Source: Clostridium zeae
GTDB taxonomy: Bacteria; Bacillota; Clostridia; Clostridiales; Clostridiaceae
Length of the DNA stretch: 64,000 bases
Direction: 5' to 3'
Assembly: GCF_017312485.1 (NCBI RefSeq)
Contig: NZ_BMBA01000001.1
Span: forward strand, 820,396 to 884,395
Below the pieces are notes generated by a model, which was given only the letters and a program-made list of their open reading frames with translations, searched no databases and was not told where the DNA came from. Every line of letters begins with the position of its first letter. The stretch's first letter is position 1. This document shows, piece after piece, positions 63,565 through 64,000 of this stretch. The position numbers and the translations under genes are program-made.

Positions 63565-63873
63565 TTACTTAGTAGACTTCAATACAATTCCATCCTTAAA
63601 CCCACCACGTTCCTCTAGCTTTTTATTTCTCGCAGCTATTAATTCTTTCTCACTATAACCTAAGGCATCAGCAAGTCCAAAAAGTACTTCCATTATATCT
63701 GCTAATTCTTCTAGGTTTTTATCTTCTAAGTACTCGTTGACCTCTTCTTTTAGTTTCTCCTCTAAATATATGTATTTACTTTCCTTTGATACTATCTCTA
63801 TCTCACATTCATTCCCCTGCTTCTCTATGATTTCGGGAATTTTATCTCTTACTAATTTGTTATATACCTTCAT
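63565..63873 (-). CDS. MazG-like/phosphoribosyl-ATP pyrophosphohydrolase-like protein
   Basis: I start at the ATG at 63873 (MKVYNKLVRDKIPEIIEKQG), with GAGGTG 7 nt upstream. The 102-aa protein opens with Y-N-K-L-V-R-D-K-I-P, the hallmark of a clostridial/Bacillus group annotated as phosphoribosyl-ATP pyrophosphohydrolase. Helices with L-x-E-K-L-K-E-E-V-N-E-Y and L-E-E-L-A-D-I-M-E-V carry the E-E-x-x-E and E-x-x-D metal ligands. It is not next to his genes, so a house-cleaning NTP pyrophosphatase role is more likely than histidine synthesis. Confidence 0.88.
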   Translation of the reverse strand: MKVYNKLVRDKIPEIIEKQGNECEIEIVSKESKYIYLEEKLKEEVNEYLEDKNLEELADIMEVLFGLADALGYSEKELIAARNKKLEERGGFKDGIVLKSTK

Positions 63874-64000
63874 CTTCATGCACCTCTTCAAATAATCTCT
63901 ATGTCTAATCATTGCCTATGGGATTATATTTCATTTCATCCACATTTATTATTATGTAAATTATACCACTAAAGGCTACTGAGATCTTCGTTTAAAATTT

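Noticed and set aside
63565-63873. hisE (histidine biosynthesis) for the MazG-like gene
   Set aside because: No his genes are nearby and the Y-N-K-L-V-R-D-K-I-P start belongs to a separate housekeeping-type subgroup.

Overview
The window is AT-rich, with strong AGGAGG-type ribosome binding sites, short intergenic spaces and many AGA/ATA codons. Several families point to a Clostridium-like anaerobic Firmicute: DUF2922 and YvrJ proteins, DUF3784, DUF3892, an ECF sigma factor paired with a DUF4179 anti-sigma, an adenosylcobalamin-dependent RNR, and an Lsa-type ABC-F protein. The species cannot be named from the sequence. I found no rRNA, tRNA, CRISPR array, intact insertion sequence or prophage. 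The region looks like accessory chromosome with several decayed genes.

Layout. 1-9 kb: a methyltransferase relic, a VOC protein, a DUF606-type transporter, GlpM-like and GNAT genes, a LysR regulator, a second GNAT, an Xre-aminoglycoside-phosphotransferase fusion with a palindromic operator, DUF2922 and YvrJ small proteins, and an ECF sigma/anti-sigma pair. 9.7-21.7 kb: a small secreted protein, a CorC/HlyC membrane protein, an ArsR-aldo/keto reductase operon, a compositionally foreign alpha/beta hydrolase, an OmpR-type two-component system, a decayed chemoreceptor, a MATE pump, a methyltransferase, an Xre-membrane protein pair with direct-repeat operators, and DUF3892.

21.8-30.5 kb (minus strand) holds the most unusual operon: a secreted, membrane-anchored vWA protein; a 926-aa tubulin/FtsZ-superfamily protein (Tubulin_2 type); a 712-aa membrane protein whose N-terminus resembles a degenerate copy of the same nucleotide-binding fold; and a membrane protein with a degenerate transglutaminase-like domain. 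I infer a membrane-associated cytoskeletal or membrane-remodelling apparatus linking a cytosolic GTPase filament to a cell-surface adhesion or sensing domain.

30.7-45 kb: a lipoprotein, NADP-type glutamate dehydrogenase, B12-dependent RNR, small membrane proteins, an Lsa-like ABC-F ribosome-protection protein behind a roughly 500-nt attenuator leader with several short leader ORFs and hairpins, a degenerate J-domain/TPR/SEC-C protein, and a SIR2-like protein lacking the usual catalytic His. 45.2-46.8 kb: an RRNPP-type TPR receptor followed by a 46-aa exported propeptide, a likely peptide quorum-sensing pair.

47-54.8 kb: a TetR gene, a stretch of gene relics (oligoendopeptidase F tail and a small decayed ORF) next to a dispersed repeat, a secreted beta-lactamase-fold hydrolase, and a TetR-regulated ABC-2 export operon with a clear operator. 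54.8-62.8 kb: a polymorphic-toxin locus. It has a 2.17-kaa Rhs/YD protein with peptidoglycan-binding and DUF1906 domains and a C-terminal HNH toxin, an adjacent immunity candidate, and a displaced orphan C-terminal cassette with an ADP-ribosyltransferase-like tail. The window ends with a MazG-like pyrophosphohydrolase.
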